Below are positions 62,980 through 64,000 of a stretch of DNA of 64,000 nucleotides, in pieces. The notes below the pieces were generated by a model. It was not told where the DNA came from. It did not search any database and saw only the letters and a list, made by a program, of their open reading frames with translations. Origin of the DNA: Mucilaginibacter daejeonensis (GTDB lineage: Bacteria > Bacteroidota > Bacteroidia > Sphingobacteriales > Sphingobacteriaceae); assembly GCF_020783335.1 (NCBI RefSeq), contig NZ_CP086068.1, positions 2,108,001-2,172,000 on the forward strand. The letters run 5' to 3'. Made by a program: the position numbers and the translations under genes. Position 1 is the first letter of the stretch. Each line of letters opens with the position of its first letter.

Positions 62980-63010
62980 CAAAGGTAGCTGCCTTTCAGG
63001 TTATAACAAA
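62980..63010 (-). promoter_or_regulatory. promoter of yajQ
   Basis: On the minus strand TTTG (63007-63010), a 19-bp spacer and TACCTTTG (62980-62987) match the Bacteroidota consensus fully; the leader would be about 17 nt. Confidence 0.7.
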
Positions 63011-63095
63011 CACATTAAAAATATTCAAGTTAATATTATGTTAACATCTAAATAGGCAGTTTTGCATATCACATGCATGCCGTGCAGTGTAAACT

Positions 63096-64000
63096 ATGGC
63101 AAATAAAGAGATACCCCTGATCAACCGAGAGATAAGCTGGCTCTATTTCAACGACCGCGTATTGCAGGAGGCAGCCGATATTACGGTGCCCCTGATCGAT
63201 CGGATCAAGTTCCTGGCCATATTTTCCTCTAATTTAGATGAGTTCTATCGCGTTCGCGTGGCAACCTTATCACGTTTAGCCAACCTGAACGACAAGGCAA
63301 AGGCACTACTGGGTTACAACCCTAAGAAGGTGCTCAACCAGATCAAGGCCATGGTTGTGCGTCAGGAAAAAAAATTCTACAACCTGTACGAGAACATCAT
63401 TGTTAAAGAGCTGGCCGAAGAAAAGATATTTCTGCTGAACGATAAGCAGCTGAACGTATCGCGGGGTGCGTTCGTCAAAAAGCATTTTCGCGAAAAGCTG
63501 CTGTCCACCCTGGTGCCTATCATGCTTGATGATGATAAGCCGATGCCGCAACTGCATGACCGTGCCATCTACTTTTTTGTAAAGCTGACCAAGGGCCGCA
63601 AGACCCGCCTCGCACTCATCGAACTGCCCGGCAATCTTTCGCGCTTTCTAATTCTGCCCGAGACCAATCAACTCAAGTTCATCATTTTGGTGGATGATAT
63701 CATTCGATATAGTTTAGAGGACATCTTCTTCATTTTTGAGTACGACAGTATGGAGGCTTACTCTATACAGCTGACCCGCGATGCCGAGCTTGACCTGGAC
63801 AAAGAAGTGAGCGAAAAGTTCATTGATGCTTTGTCGAAAAGCTTGCAAAAGCGCAAGAAGGGACGTCCCATGCGGATGCTGTATGATGCTGAAATGCCGG
63901 ATGATATGGTGGCATACCTGAAGCAGCGTTTAGGGTTGGGGGCTGAGAACATGATCCCAGGCAGCCGGTATCAGAACTTTAAAGATTTCATCAACTTCCC
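63096..64000 (+). CDS. ppk1: polyphosphate kinase 1, 5' part (cut by window end)
   Basis: The first 301 codons of the gene from the ATG at 63096 are present. The start INREISWLYFNDRVLQEAAD and the following PLIDRIKFLAIFSSNLDEFY match the conserved PPK1 N-terminal domain; the catalytic histidines lie later in the protein, outside the window. PPK1 makes inorganic polyphosphate from ATP, often at the membrane. The gap to yajQ, 139 bp, holds the yajQ promoter; a PPK promoter was not identified. Confidence 0.9.
   Translation, partial: MANKEIPLINREISWLYFNDRVLQEAADITVPLIDRIKFLAIFSSNLDEFYRVRVATLSRLANLNDKAKALLGYNPKKVLNQIKAMVVRQEKKFYNLYENIIVKELAEEKIFLLNDKQLNVSRGAFVKKHFREKLLSTLVPIMLDDDKPMPQLHDRAIYFFVKLTKGRKTRLALIELPGNLSRFLILPETNQLKFIILVDDIIRYSLEDIFFIFEYDSMEAYSIQLTRDAELDLDKEVSEKFIDALSKSLQKRKKGRPMRMLYDAEMPDDMVAYLKQRLGLGAENMIPGSRYQNFKDFINF

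Noticed and set aside
1..64000. CRISPR arrays, prophage or insertion sequences
   Set aside because: No regularly spaced long repeats, transposase, integrase or phage structural genes were seen on either strand.

Overview
The window looks like chromosomal DNA of a Bacteroidota bacterium, most likely family Sphingobacteriaceae (Mucilaginibacter/Pedobacter type). This is an inference from several signs. Signal peptides often end in AQ. There are TonB-dependent receptors, a two-component propeller sensor and TPR sensor kinases. Genes mostly lack Shine-Dalgarno sequences, and several starts are preceded by the Bacteroidota promoter form TAnnTTTG, sometimes with TTG/TTTG about 19-21 bp upstream. 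No phage, insertion sequence, integrase or CRISPR array was seen.

Layout: 1-3657 holds a SpmA-like membrane protein (cut by the window edge), a secreted hypothetical, and an osmC - metZ - maleylpyruvate-isomerase-like run. 3912-7597 has an OmpA-type outer membrane protein, a secreted alpha-helical protein, and a flavin reductase/atypical SDR pair. 8005-11555 pairs a secreted GH2-malectin enzyme with a TlpA-like thioredoxin. 11644-12272 has tRNA-Leu(CAA) and hscB. 12350-20495 is a glgX - treZ - treY/malQ operon that would turn glycogen or maltodextrin into trehalose, with TreY and MalQ fused in one 1404-residue protein. 20759-25410 is a xylose operon (xylB, xylA, sodium/sugar symporter) with a clear promoter and terminator. 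It is followed by an unusual 164-bp array of TGTTACA motifs. An MFS permease and a SWIM-SNF2 helicase come next.

The most unusual region is 30772-49023, eight co-directional genes. The first five overlap by 4 bp or lie within 18 bp: a STAND NTPase with a transmembrane helix, coiled coil and WD40 propeller; a TonB-dependent receptor with an N-terminal TPR-like segment; a SAM methyltransferase; a nucleotide-transporter-like membrane protein fused to HEAT repeats and a cNMP-binding fold; and a propeller sensor kinase whose H-box histidine is an aspartate. Three more follow: a cNMP-fold histidine kinase, a receiver / glutaredoxin-like / thioredoxin-reductase-like fusion that has lost both CxxC motifs, and a Kef-type antiporter. 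I read this as a candidate undescribed envelope-to-cytoplasm signalling system tied to redox and nucleotide or ion state. The domain content is seen; the function is inferred.

49062-55259 (minus strand) is an envelope metal/respiration cluster: cytochrome c, SCO, two small lipoproteins (one with a heavy-metal-binding domain), a PepSY membrane protein, a TonB receptor and a small Cys-rich protein; copper is the likely metal. The rest is housekeeping: DinB-like protein, diaminopimelate decarboxylase, GH1 beta-glucosidase, TPR histidine kinase, folB, acyl-CoA thioesterase, Hsp20, YajQ, and the 5' part of ppk1 running off the window end.
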